A stretch of 64,000 bases of DNA from JACPYM01 sp031423495 (GTDB taxonomy: Bacteria > Acidobacteriota > Blastocatellia > RBC074), in the NCBI GenBank assembly GCA_031423495.1, contig JANPFP010000158.1:1-64000 (forward strand), read 5' to 3'. Below are positions 35,760 through 44,544 of this stretch, in pieces (position 1 is the stretch's first letter; every line of letters begins with the position of its first letter). Under the pieces are notes generated by a model. That model was not told the DNA's origin, made no database searches, and was given only the letters and a program-made list of their open reading frames with translations. Made by a program: the position numbers and the translations under genes.

Positions 35760-38072
35760 ATGAGTCGCAGACACCAATTAACCGTAGCCAATGCAGTCAT
35801 TGATCTTGAATCCATCCTTGCTGAATTGCGCCAAGCGCCTGAAGGCCTGTCGGCGCAAGAGCTCGGCGATTTGCTCGAATTCAATCGCGCGCAGCTCAAA
35901 GCTCTCACGTCATTGCTCAATCGCTTGGCAAGTATTGGCTTGTTGCGTCGTCACGGGCAGGATTTCGTCTTGGCGAATCAGCCGCGTGCGTTAATCGGTA
36001 CGATCAGGCAGCGGCGACGCAAGCTGATTCATTTCATCCCGGACGATCTCGCTATGCGGCGGCTGGGACGCATGCGCGTAGAGCTTGAAGAAGCGGGCGG
36101 CGCATTTGATGGAGATCGCGTAATCGCTACGGTGTCGCGGCCTAATGCACGCAACGAACGCGATGCCCGCGTAGAAATGATCGTCAAGCGCGGCGTGTTA
36201 CGCATCATCGGGCGGCTGCATTTTGGGTTGCCCAATCGTTCTGAAAGATGGCGCGATGCGTGGGTCGAATCGCTCGACGAAAAATTTTTGCACGACATTG
36301 ATCTGACTACGACTGAAGGCAAGGAACTTAATGCCAACCTCAGTGATGGATATATCGTGATTGTCGAAATCACGAGCTACCCCGGTTTTCAGCGCCATCC
36401 GCAAGGCCACATTGTCGAAGCCCTCGGAGCCAACAGCGACGAGATGGGCATGGACATCAACATCGTCATTCACAAACACGACCTGCCGCACGTCTTCCCC
36501 GACGAAGTGTTGGCCGAAGCCGATAGTTATAGCGAGACGGTAAGCGAAAGCGATTGCGCGGGACGGCGCGACTTTCGCGGTGTTGCTACGGTGACGATTG
36601 ACGGAGAGACGGCGCGCGATTTTGATGACGCCATCAGCTTGCGCAAACTCAACGATCCAGACAAGAGGGGGCACTTTGAGTTAGGCGTACACATCGCGGA
36701 CGTGAGCCATTACGTGCGCGAAGGCACGGCGCTCAATGACGAAGCGCGTTTGCGCGGCACGTCGGTTTACTTTCCCGAACGCGCGATTCCGATGTTGCCC
36801 GAACGGTTGTCGAACGGCATCTGTTCGCTGAACCCGAACCTTGATCGCCTCACGATGACCGCGTTGATGGAAGTGGACGCGCGCGGTCGCGTCGTGAATT
36901 ACGAGTTGTGCGAGTCGGTCATTCGAAGCGATGAGCGGATGACTTACACGAACGTGAACAAGGTTTTGCAGGGCGAAGACGAGGAGTTATCACGGCGTTA
37001 CGCGCCGCAGTTGGGCTTGTTCAAGACGATGGAAGAGTTGGCGCGCATCCTCATCAAGATGCGCAACGAACGCGGCGCGATTGATTTCAATTTGCCCGAA
37101 GCCATCTTCAATTTCGACGACGAAGGCCGCATCGCGGGCATTCACAAAGCCGACCGCAACATCGCCCATCGTTTGATCGAAGAGTTCATGTTGCTCGCCA
37201 ACGAAACCGTCGCCGGACATTTCGCGCGCCTCGCCGTCGCCGCTGTTTACCGCATTCACGAAGACCCCGAACCGCAGCGCGTGATCGAATTCGCCGAACT
37301 CGCGCACTCGTTCGGTTACGGCTTTCCGTTCAGCGACGTTACCTCTCACGACTATCAAGTGTTGTCGCAAGAGTTGTCAGGCAAGCCCGAAGAAAAAGTG
37401 TTGGCTTATGCGATGTTGCGTTCGTTGCAACGCGCGCGTTACGCGGCTTCGATTAAGGGCGACATCGGGCATTTCGGCTTGGCGTCGGCGACGTATACGC
37501 ATTTCACTTCGCCGATTCGGCGCTATCCAGACTTGCTCGTTCATCGCACATTGCGCGGCATGCTCAAACGTGGCGCGCAAACCAGCGCGACGAATTCATT
37601 CAAAAATCCGCCGCCGCTTTCGTTCGCCGACTTGCAGGTGATGGCCGAAGAATCAAGCGAACGCGAACGCGCCGCCGATGCCGCCGAACACGAAATTGAC
37701 GATTGGCGCAAAGCCAAATTCATGAACGAACGAATCGGCGAAGAATTCGACGGCACGATCATCAACGTGAAGGACTTCGGGTTTTATGTTGAATTGGATG
37801 ACGTATTCATCGAAGGCCTCGTCGCCGTGCAAACGTTGATTGATGATTTTTATCGCTACGACGAACGCATTCACGCGCTGGTGGGACGAGCCGGGAAACG
37901 CTTTCACTTAGGCGACCGCGTGCGCGTTCGCGTAGACCGCGTCAACGTTGATCGCCACCTCGTAGACTTTTCGCTCATCGGCCATCAAGGCAAAACGCGC
38001 GCGATGCAACGACCGCCAGTGCATTCAAAGTCAGGCAAACATAAACCGCGTTTCGGCAAACGAAAGCGTTGA
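35760..38072 (+). CDS. rnr: Ribonuclease R
   Basis: 770 residues from the ATG at 35760. This processive 3'-5' exoribonuclease degrades structured RNA and defective mRNA and tRNA. An N-terminal winged helix (about 1-80: SAQELGDLLEFNRAQLKALT) is followed by cold-shock-like OB folds, the RNB catalytic domain with the metal-binding Asp cluster in ARDFDDAISL near 285 and the HFTSPIRRYPDLLVHR signature near 580. An S1 domain (about 659-743: FDGTIINVKDFGFYVEL) and a basic tail follow. All parts expected of RNase R are present. Confidence 0.95.
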   Translation: MSRRHQLTVANAVIDLESILAELRQAPEGLSAQELGDLLEFNRAQLKALTSLLNRLASIGLLRRHGQDFVLANQPRALIGTIRQRRRKLIHFIPDDLAMRRLGRMRVELEEAGGAFDGDRVIATVSRPNARNERDARVEMIVKRGVLRIIGRLHFGLPNRSERWRDAWVESLDEKFLHDIDLTTTEGKELNANLSDGYIVIVEITSYPGFQRHPQGHIVEALGANSDEMGMDINIVIHKHDLPHVFPDEVLAEADSYSETVSESDCAGRRDFRGVATVTIDGETARDFDDAISLRKLNDPDKRGHFELGVHIADVSHYVREGTALNDEARLRGTSVYFPERAIPMLPERLSNGICSLNPNLDRLTMTALMEVDARGRVVNYELCESVIRSDERMTYTNVNKVLQGEDEELSRRYAPQLGLFKTMEELARILIKMRNERGAIDFNLPEAIFNFDDEGRIAGIHKADRNIAHRLIEEFMLLANETVAGHFARLAVAAVYRIHEDPEPQRVIEFAELAHSFGYGFPFSDVTSHDYQVLSQELSGKPEEKVLAYAMLRSLQRARYAASIKGDIGHFGLASATYTHFTSPIRRYPDLLVHRTLRGMLKRGAQTSATNSFKNPPPLSFADLQVMAEESSERERAADAAEHEIDDWRKAKFMNERIGEEFDGTIINVKDFGFYVELDDVFIEGLVAVQTLIDDFYRYDERIHALVGRAGKRFHLGDRVRVRVDRVNVDRHLVDFSLIGHQGKTRAMQRPPVHSKSGKHKPRFGKRKR

Positions 38073-38172
38073 ATATACCGAACAGGGTCATAAGTTGAGC
38101 TTCCTCTTTGAAGGCAACAGAGTCTATTTATTCTCGTGACTTTCTAAAAACAAAACCCTCAACCCAAGGGGG

Positions 38173-38287
38173 AAATTCACAGGATTGACAGGATTTTCAG
38201 GATTTACGGGCTGGCGATAAGGGTTGATATTGCTCACCTTTTTCTTAATCCGGTAAATCTTGAAAATCCTGTCAATCCTGTGAATTT
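38173..38287. repeat. Inverted repeat of the ACAGGATT type
   Basis: 35-bp arms at 38173-38207 and 38253-38287 with one mismatch, made of the degenerate tandem ACAGGATTGACAGGATTTTC. It lies in the convergent gap between rnr and the permease gene (38073-38349). Similar CACAGGATT arrays are known from many unrelated bacterial genomes. Confidence 0.9.
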
Positions 38288-38349
38288 TTGTTTCTGTCTA
38301 TTCTGTTACTTCCGACTGTTCCGTACTCTCAAAAAGTCTCGTTGGGGTT

Positions 38350-39648
38350 TTAGCTATAGCGCAGCCAGCGCACGACTTCAGGAATCGTAGGCCGCTTGCC
38401 ATACATCAGCACGCCGACGCGATAGACTTTCGCCGCCAACACCATCAGGGCGAAAATCGTACCCAACAGCAACACAATCGAAAGGATGATTTGCCAGGCG
38501 GGCGGCGTCTGAAAGCTGATGCGCATAAACATCAAGATCGGGCTGAAGAAGGGAAACAGCGAGAGCAAGGTCGAAGCCGTCGAGTTAGGGTCTTGCATCA
38601 CCAACGCCGAAATCATGATTGGCAATACGATGGTCATCGTCACAGGGATTTGCATCTGTTGGCCGTCTTCTTCGTTCGAGACAATCGCACCGACCATCGC
38701 GTAAAGCGTCGCGTAAAGAAAATAGCCGAGGATGAAATACAGCACGAAAAAGAATAGCAGCATCGGTTGAATCGTCGGCAGCGGAACGTTGGCGAAACGC
38801 ATGGCGGGCAAGGCCGTCAGGGCACTCACCGCCAATCCGGTCAGTGACCAGGCGGCAAATTGCGTGAGTCCGACCAGGCCGATGCCGATGAGTTTGCCCA
38901 GCATTAACTCAAGCGGTGATACCGAAGAGAGCAACACCTCGATGATGCGCCATTGTTTTTCTTCGATTACGCCGCGCATCACCGTGATGCCATAAATCAA
39001 TATCGAAACATAGATCGCCATAATCAGGCCGAAGGTCAGAAAGAACGTCTGGCCTTTTTCCTGCTCGCCGCGACGATTGATGATGTTGAGTTCGACGTTG
39101 CGGCTGAGATCGTTGACGCGCGTCATATCCATACCGGCTTCGTCCATGCGGCGTTGGATGATGGCTTGATTGACGGCCTCGGTGACGTGCGACTTGCTGC
39201 CTACGTCGCCGACGTTTTTGGCGTAATACTCCAACTCGTCTTTTTTCAGCGCGTCGGGCGGCAACACGACGAAGGCGGTGAGTTGGCCGCCTTCGAGTTG
39301 TTGCAACAACTCGTTACGTTTGGCCTGCGCGGCTTCGGGTGAAGCGACGACTTCGCGGCGCAACAAATACTGGTCGCGCTCGCCTTGTTTCTGTCCATCC
39401 AGAATTGGCATCTGCTTGACGTTGTTGCGCGTCAGTTGTTTTTCGATAAGTTGATGCAACTTGTCATCGCCCGATTGATCAATCACCGCAATCTGGTGAG
39501 TCTTATGCGTGACCAGTTTCACCATCAGCACCGGCACAGTCATATACAAAACCAGCAAAATTGGGCTGGCGAGCGTACCGAATAAAAAGCCTTTTGAACG
39601 CACGCGAATCAGATATTCGCGTTTGATGATTGTTTTGATTTTATCCAT
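38350..39648 (-). CDS. ABC-2 type transporter permease (NatB-like), paralogue 1
   Basis: 432 residues from the ATG at 39648, preceded by AGGA 7 bases upstream; a start 21 bases earlier is weaker. One membrane helix near the N-terminus (GTLASPILLVLYMTVPVLM), a long extracytoplasmic loop (about 45-185), then about five helices (TFFLTFGLIMAIYVSILIYG; LFFFVLYFILGYFLYATLYA). The ending VLMYGKRPTIPEVVRWLRYS closely matches the neighbour at 39840-41117. The family exports sodium or other ions or lipids with an ATPase partner, which is absent from the window. Confidence 0.9.
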   Translation of the reverse strand: MDKIKTIIKREYLIRVRSKGFLFGTLASPILLVLYMTVPVLMVKLVTHKTHQIAVIDQSGDDKLHQLIEKQLTRNNVKQMPILDGQKQGERDQYLLRREVVASPEAAQAKRNELLQQLEGGQLTAFVVLPPDALKKDELEYYAKNVGDVGSKSHVTEAVNQAIIQRRMDEAGMDMTRVNDLSRNVELNIINRRGEQEKGQTFFLTFGLIMAIYVSILIYGITVMRGVIEEKQWRIIEVLLSSVSPLELMLGKLIGIGLVGLTQFAAWSLTGLAVSALTALPAMRFANVPLPTIQPMLLFFFVLYFILGYFLYATLYAMVGAIVSNEEDGQQMQIPVTMTIVLPIMISALVMQDPNSTASTLLSLFPFFSPILMFMRISFQTPPAWQIILSIVLLLGTIFALMVLAAKVYRVGVLMYGKRPTIPEVVRWLRYS

Positions 39649-39670
39649 TCCGTTTCCTTTCACCTTCAAG

Positions 39671-39845
39671 AGTGGCTAGTGGTTAGTGGCTAGTAAGAAT
39701 TCCCCACGAACCACGAACCACGAACCACGAACCACGAACCACGAACCACGAACCACGAACCACGAACCACGAACCACGAACCACGAACCACGAACCACGA
39801 ACCACGAACCACGAACCACGAACCACTAACCACTAACCACTAACT
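39671..39845. repeat. Heptamer tandem array inside an inverted repeat
   Basis: Seventeen exact copies of CCACGAA run from 39704 to 39822, followed by three of CCACTAA (39823-39843). The left flank 39671-39693 (AGTGGCTAGTGGTTAGTGGC) is the inverted counterpart of the CCACTAA copies, so the array forms the loop of a hairpin. The array ends in the stop codon of the upstream permease and separates the two permease genes. Confidence 0.95.
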
Positions 39846-41117
39846 GTATTTCAGCCAACGTATCAACTCAGGCAAGGTCGGCGGTTTACCATACATCAAC
39901 ACGCCGACGCGATAGATTTTTGCCGCGAGCCAGACGGCGGCAAAGATCGTTATCAGCAATAGCACGACCGACAGCGCAATCTGCCACCACGGAACGGGTT
40001 GTACGACGGTGCGCGCAAACATCAAGATGGGGCTAAAAATAGGGACGAGCGAAAGCACAATGCTGCGCGTACTGTTCGGCTGGCTCATCACCGAAAACAG
40101 CATCATTATCGGCAGTACGATGCTGGTGATCACGGGGAATTGCAGGGATTGCGCGTCTTCTTCGGAGGAAACCATCGCGCCGACGATGAGGTAAAGCGTC
40201 GAATATAGGAAATAGCCCAGCGTGAAATAAAGCAGGAAGAAAAGCACCGTACTCAAACTTAAAGCAGGCACTTTACCTGCCAGTGCAAACGCCGGCAGCG
40301 CTGCCGTTGCGCTCAGCAAAAAGCCTACGGTCAGCCAGATGACGACTTGCGTGAGGCTAACCAACCCGATGCCGATGAGCTTGCCGAGCATCAATTCAAA
40401 CGGACGAATCGAAGACAGCAACACTTCGATAATGCGCGACTGTTTTTCTTCGATCACGCCGCGCATCACGAACGTGCCGTAAAAAATCATCAACATGTAA
40501 AAGATGAGAATGAGTCCCATGGCTAGCATGAAAGCCTGCACCGAATTGCCTTTTCCACCTGGTGCCGTCGCGCTGTCGCTGATGGTTTCAAACACGAGCG
40601 GTTGCGTGAGTGCCTCGATGCGCTCTGGCGCGAGACCTTGCCCCGCCAGGCGGCGAATCAAAACGGTTTCGTTTAATGCCGTTCTTACGCGCCCCTGCCA
40701 TAAGCTGGTGCGCGAGTCGGCAGAGTGAATTTCAATCTTACCGCCGGTTGTTAAAAGTTTAGCTGGCAGCACGATGTATCCATCCACTTTGCCGCTTTTG
40801 ATTTGTTCGCTGAACGATTGTTTGAGTGATTCAACCGTAGCGCCGGTGGTCGAAGGGATTTCAAGCCGCGTTTCATATTGCCCGGTGAAAACTTCGCCGC
40901 CATTGAGCTTCGCCGTTACGCGCACGAAAAATTCACCGTCACCGGCGTGGTCAATAAATACGAGTTTGGTCTTGCCGCCGAAGCGCCCAGCAAACAACGC
41001 TGGGCCTAACATCAATGCCGCCGCCAGCAAGGGCGTCAGAATCGTCCAAATCACAAAGCCGCGCGATTTGACGCGCGTCAGATACTCGCGGCGAATGATG
41101 ATGAGTGTTTTGTTCAT
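39840..41117 (-). CDS. ABC-2 type transporter permease (NatB-like), paralogue 2
   Basis: 425 residues from the ATG at 41117 (MNKTLIIIRREYLTRVKSRG). Same layout as its neighbour: an N-terminal helix (FVIWTILTPLLAAALMLGPA), a large outer loop and a C-terminal helix bundle (LFFLLYFTLGYFLYSTLYLI). It starts 5 bases after the glycosyltransferase stop, so it is part of the mazG-glycosyltransferase operon, with paralogue 1 beyond the heptamer array. The two may form a heterodimeric channel. No ATP-binding subunit is visible. Confidence 0.9.
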   Translation of the reverse strand: MNKTLIIIRREYLTRVKSRGFVIWTILTPLLAAALMLGPALFAGRFGGKTKLVFIDHAGDGEFFVRVTAKLNGGEVFTGQYETRLEIPSTTGATVESLKQSFSEQIKSGKVDGYIVLPAKLLTTGGKIEIHSADSRTSLWQGRVRTALNETVLIRRLAGQGLAPERIEALTQPLVFETISDSATAPGGKGNSVQAFMLAMGLILIFYMLMIFYGTFVMRGVIEEKQSRIIEVLLSSIRPFELMLGKLIGIGLVSLTQVVIWLTVGFLLSATAALPAFALAGKVPALSLSTVLFFLLYFTLGYFLYSTLYLIVGAMVSSEEDAQSLQFPVITSIVLPIMMLFSVMSQPNSTRSIVLSLVPIFSPILMFARTVVQPVPWWQIALSVVLLLITIFAAVWLAAKIYRVGVLMYGKPPTLPELIRWLKYS

Positions 41118-41122
41118 AGCGT

Positions 41123-41842
41123 TTACGAAGTGCGTTCGCGCATGCTGCGCGAAATTGTTTTGATAGAGCGCTGCGTGTGATAACAAAGTTCTTTTTCTTC
41201 CTGCATCTCCGCTTGCAGCCGCGCCAAATCTTTCGGCTCATCTACGTCGTACCATTCGGGCAATTCGATCAGCGTCAATCCGGCTTGTTCTATTCGTTCG
41301 CGCGTTTGCGCCAACACTTGCGGCGAAGACCACGCGATGCCGTCAAACAGAGTCGCGTGCAATTGCCGCAATCCGATCAGGTAATAGCCGCCGTCTTCGG
41401 TCGGCCCCAGCGTAACCGTCGCGTCATCATCAAGCGCGTCAAACGCGTATTCCAAAATTTCAAACGGCAACGTAGGGCTATCGCCGCCGATGATGACTAC
41501 GCGCTCATAGCCCATCTCGAACAAGTCACTGAAACAATTCGTCAGCCGTTCGCCCAAATCCGAGCCGCGTTGTGCGAGCATCAAGCAGCCCTCGCGTTCG
41601 ACTTTCTCAAAGGCTTCTTCCGCGCCAATAGGAGTGAACGCCAACACCAGCCGCAGCGATTCGCGTTCGTCGGCGAGTTCTTCCATCGTCACGAACGTAT
41701 CGCTCAAAAACGCCGCGTATAAATCCGCCGCGTCTTCGGCGTTGAGCGGATGCGGCAAGCTCTCAAGCACGCCGCCGATCAAGCGCGTTTTGACTTGCCC
41801 TGCGAGCGGGGCTTTTGCCATGACGACCAGTGCTTCTTTCAT
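41123..41842 (-). CDS. TIGR04282-type glycosyltransferase
   Basis: 239 residues from the ATG at 41842, which overlaps the mazG stop as ATGA. The nucleotide-sugar binding fold shows MAKAPLAGQVKTRL at the N-terminus, VIIGGDSPTLP near 118 and TLGPTEDGGYYLIGLR near 146, the pattern of the family often annotated as arsenosugar biosynthesis glycosyltransferases. No arsenic genes are nearby, so the substrate is open. Confidence 0.88.
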   Translation of the reverse strand: MKEALVVMAKAPLAGQVKTRLIGGVLESLPHPLNAEDAADLYAAFLSDTFVTMEELADERESLRLVLAFTPIGAEEAFEKVEREGCLMLAQRGSDLGERLTNCFSDLFEMGYERVVIIGGDSPTLPFEILEYAFDALDDDATVTLGPTEDGGYYLIGLRQLHATLFDGIAWSSPQVLAQTRERIEQAGLTLIELPEWYDVDEPKDLARLQAEMQEEKELCYHTQRSIKTISRSMRERTS

Positions 41843-42657
41843 GATTTTCTTTCGGCTTGTTTGGCTTGGTTCCACAGCGCATCCATTTCTTCGAGCGAAG
41901 CCTCGCCGCACGAACGCCCTTGCGCGGCGAGTTCGGTTTCGATGAAGCCGAACCGTCGCCGAAACTTGCGATTCGCGCCCTTGAGCGCCATTTCGGGTTC
42001 GAGGTTGAGCTTGCGCGCGAGGTTCGTGACGACGAATAACAAGTCGCCTACTTCGTCGGCTAATGCTGTCTCATCGCGTTCACCTCGTTCGATCTCGACG
42101 CGCAGTTCATTGGTTTCTTCTTCCATCTTCTCGAAGACCTGCGCGGCATCGCGCCAGTCGAAGCCTACGCGCGCGGCTTTGGTGGTGAGTTGAAAGGCTT
42201 CAAGCAACGCGGGCACTTTGCGCGATACGCCATCAAGCAGGGAAGCCGCTTTTTCGGTTTTGCCAGCGGCTTTGCGCTCCTCAGCTTTAATGGCTTCCCA
42301 ATTGACCAGCACGTCGGCGGTCGAATCAACCGTGGCTTCGCCGAATACGTGCGGATGGCGACGCACCATTTTTTCATGTACGCGCGTGATCGAATCATGA
42401 ATGTTGAAGTGGCCTTTGTCGGTGGCGATCTGTCCGTAAAAGACCAATTGAAACAGCAGGTCGCCGAGTTCATCGCGCAAGCCGGGCCAGTCTTCTGCTT
42501 CGGCGGCTTCGATGGCTTCGTAGGCTTCTTCGATCAGCATCGGGCCGAGCGTGGCGTAAGTTTGCTCACGATCCCACGGGCATCCGTCGGGCGCGCGCAA
42601 CCGTGCCATCAATGCGATCAGGTCTTCAAACGTCTTGCCAGCGTCCTGTTTAGTCAT
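41839..42657 (-). CDS. mazG: MazG nucleoside triphosphate pyrophosphohydrolase
   Basis: 272 residues, like the 263 of E. coli MazG. Two tandem all-alpha pyrophosphohydrolase domains: the first with CPWDREQTYATLGPMLIEEA and DELGDLLFQLVFYGQIA, the second with EEETNELRVEIERGERDETA and DEVGDLLFVVTNLARKL, each with the EExxE and DExxD metal sites. It hydrolyses NTPs and possibly (p)ppGpp precursors. First gene of the operon with the glycosyltransferase and permeases. Confidence 0.95.
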   Translation of the reverse strand: MTKQDAGKTFEDLIALMARLRAPDGCPWDREQTYATLGPMLIEEAYEAIEAAEAEDWPGLRDELGDLLFQLVFYGQIATDKGHFNIHDSITRVHEKMVRRHPHVFGEATVDSTADVLVNWEAIKAEERKAAGKTEKAASLLDGVSRKVPALLEAFQLTTKAARVGFDWRDAAQVFEKMEEETNELRVEIERGERDETALADEVGDLLFVVTNLARKLNLEPEMALKGANRKFRRRFGFIETELAAQGRSCGEASLEEMDALWNQAKQAERKS

Positions 42658-42977
42658 AGAGAAATGAACCAGTCGGAAAAAATTACTTATGCCGTTATAA
42701 ATTTTGCGTGATTTTTCCGCGCGGTTGTGAATAATGCGCAGCGTTCAAGGGCAGTTATCAACTCATACACACTGCTAAAGCAACCCCCTCCCTTGCAGTT
42801 ACGAAAAAAGGCCGCCGCGAATTGCGCTAGACGACCAGACTGGTGCGCGAATTGCTCTCTCCTGCGAAGCATTCTCAAATTGTTTTCGTTTGGCATCCAT
42901 GAATCTTCCCTGGGATGCTCTTTCCTGCTTACGCCTTGCCCAGGCTTTTGGCCTGCAACGTGATATGAGGTTTTGCT
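42658..42977. other. 320-bp intergenic region between mazG and a receiver-like gene
   Basis: Divergent gene starts flank this stretch. No long inverted repeat, RNA gene or credible small gene is seen. It probably holds promoters for both sides. Confidence 0.5.
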
Positions 42978-43448
42978 ATGTCCACGCTTGCTGCTGCTCC
43001 CGCTTTACAACCTGCCCCGCCTTTAGCGGTAGGTTCGATTCTCTTACCCCACAAGCCCCGCGTCTTGCTCATCGGCGATCAACTCGAACGCCTGGTGCGC
43101 TTGCGCCGTTCGCTGGGTCATGAACTGGCTGAATTTGTAGTGGTGACAACGCTGTCTGAATTGCCCAGCGCCTTGCAACGCGGCGGAGCATTAAATTATG
43201 CCTTTGCCGTCGTTGATTTCGATTCTGTGCAAGTTCCACAAGTGCTAACGGCGTTGCGCGCCAGCCAGCCGACGCACGCGATTCCGGTGTTGGTAGATGC
43301 CGACCGGTTCGGCGATTCGTTGCCGCTGGCGGGTGTCTTGCCGCAATACCGCGCGATGGCTTGCGCACGGCACGAACTACTCACGCTCGCGTTGCAAAAA
43401 CTGCAAAAACCGCAACCTATTGCCGAACCCTTGCAGCGCCTACTTTAA
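42978..43448 (+). CDS. Degenerate receiver-like protein
   Basis: 156 residues. KPRVLLIGDQLERLVRLRRS and NYAFAVVDFDSVQVPQVLTA and PTHAIPVLVDADRF follow the alternating strand and helix order of a response-regulator receiver, with an Asp in the fourth-strand position (VVDFD). The switch lysine region is missing. An AGG lies ahead of the ATG. It may be a phosphorylation-independent receiver or an unrelated Rossmann-like protein. Confidence 0.6.
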   Translation: MSTLAAAPALQPAPPLAVGSILLPHKPRVLLIGDQLERLVRLRRSLGHELAEFVVVTTLSELPSALQRGGALNYAFAVVDFDSVQVPQVLTALRASQPTHAIPVLVDADRFGDSLPLAGVLPQYRAMACARHELLTLALQKLQKPQPIAEPLQRLL

Positions 43449-43478
43449 GGATGCTTTAGCGAACCGGTTGGCTGCCAT

Positions 43479-43508
43479 TTGGTTGAATGCCGCACTCAAT
43501 GCTAGGCT
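43479..43508 (+). promoter_or_regulatory. Possible promoter of tRNA-Sec
   Basis: TTGGTT at 43479-43484 and TAGGCT at 43503-43508 with an 18-base spacer, about 18 bases before the mature tRNA 5' end. A weak match. Confidence 0.3.
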
Positions 43509-43525
43509 GCGCGCCTTCGTTACGC

Positions 43526-43624
43526 GGAGGCGCATCTTGTCCGGTGACGGGCGCGGTCTTCAAAACCGCTGTGCCGTAACGATAGTTACGGCAGGTCGGG
43601 TTCGACTCCCACACGCCTCCGCCA
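43526..43624 (+). tRNA. selC: tRNA-Sec (anticodon TCA)
   Basis: 99 bases with an encoded CCA. The acceptor stem is GGAGGCG paired to CGCCTCC. The anticodon arm GCGGTCTTCAAAACCGC has TCA at 43560-43562, which reads UGA. The very long variable arm has an 8-bp stem (GCCGTAAC and GTTACGGC), larger than in Ser or Leu tRNAs. The T-loop TTCGACT is normal, but the T-stem has mismatches below GGG/CCC, and position 8 of the acceptor pairs poorly. selA, selB and selD are not in the window. Confidence 0.9.
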
Positions 43625-43637
43625 AAATCTTTTTGTT

Positions 43638-44426
43638 TCATTGAGCCGCCGTCATATCTTTATCGAAAGCCACCGTCACGCTCGAACCGCGCACCTTCTC
43701 ATCGTAAAGCGCATTCATCACACTCGCGCCCGGCTTGAGCGTTTTGAACAGATTCACTGATTTCGCCAGATAGCGCATGCCCGGAGCCTGAAAAGTGTAG
43801 TTCTTGCCATAAACTTCGGGCGTCATCTTCCACTCGCCGTAAGGCAATGCGCGCCGCAACGTTTCGCCGTAATAAGCCAGCAATTCCTGAAACAGCTTCG
43901 GGTCAACTTCAGTCGGAGCCAACACGCCTTGCGTATTCGCCACCAGTGAATCAAGTCGCCGCAAACTGGCGCGTGAATAGTCGAGTTTGGTGCGCAAGCG
44001 TTTTTCGAGTCGCGCAACGAGTTGCGGCACTTGTTCGATAAACACTGTCGTATCGGGCAACACGCTTTCGAGTGCGTGGCGCGGACGTTTGGCTTCTTGG
44101 TAAACGGCTTCGCTTTCGTACCACACGCCGTAACCCGGCACCGTGGTTACTCTCGCTTTCATCGTGGCGTTGGGCGTGACCGGATAATAAAGCTCCACGA
44201 CTTGGCCGCCGTTGAGTTTGGTCAACGTGAAAGTGACGATTTCGCGCGTCACCTGTTTTTGCAGATTGCCTTCGGTCTCACCGGCTAACAGCTTTTGTGC
44301 GGCGGCAAACGCCATTCGCTTAATCGGCGCAGATTTTAACACGGGACGGGTTTTCGATTTTTGGCTAAACGCAGGAACGGCGCACAAAGACGCCACGATC
44401 AACAACATTGTGGTGGTTCGGAACAC
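43638..44426 (-). CDS. Secreted protein of unknown function
   Basis: 262 residues from a GTG at 44426, chosen for GAGG 6 bases upstream; an ATG at 44408 is the alternative, and longer readings add a basic tail without signal character. A signal peptide (TTMLLIVASLCAVPAFSQ) is followed by a single domain with aromatic and charged motifs (VVELYYPVTPNATMKARVTT, KLDYSRASLRRLDSL, LPYGEWKMTPEVYGKNY). No family is recognised. The 3' end faces the tRNA-Sec gene at a distance of 13 bases. Confidence 0.7.
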   Translation of the reverse strand: MFRTTTMLLIVASLCAVPAFSQKSKTRPVLKSAPIKRMAFAAAQKLLAGETEGNLQKQVTREIVTFTLTKLNGGQVVELYYPVTPNATMKARVTTVPGYGVWYESEAVYQEAKRPRHALESVLPDTTVFIEQVPQLVARLEKRLRTKLDYSRASLRRLDSLVANTQGVLAPTEVDPKLFQELLAYYGETLRRALPYGEWKMTPEVYGKNYTFQAPGMRYLAKSVNLFKTLKPGASVMNALYDEKVRGSSVTVAFDKDMTAAQ

Positions 44427-44544
44427 GCAACACCTCTTGAGAAAAGTTTTCGCCGAATTGGCTTTGCCGAATTGGCTTTGATGGTTGGGGGCGGGCGGCA
44501 TCCTAACCCGTCCGCCCGAATTCGCCGAACGCTTTTTGTCTTTT

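Noticed and set aside
39704..39843. Possible CRISPR array
   Set aside because: The repeats are 7 bp head to tail with no spacers, and no cas gene is nearby.
43526..43624. tRNA-Ser or suppressor-type tRNA
   Set aside because: The 8-bp variable-arm stem, the TCA anticodon and the 99-base length together fit tRNA-Sec better.
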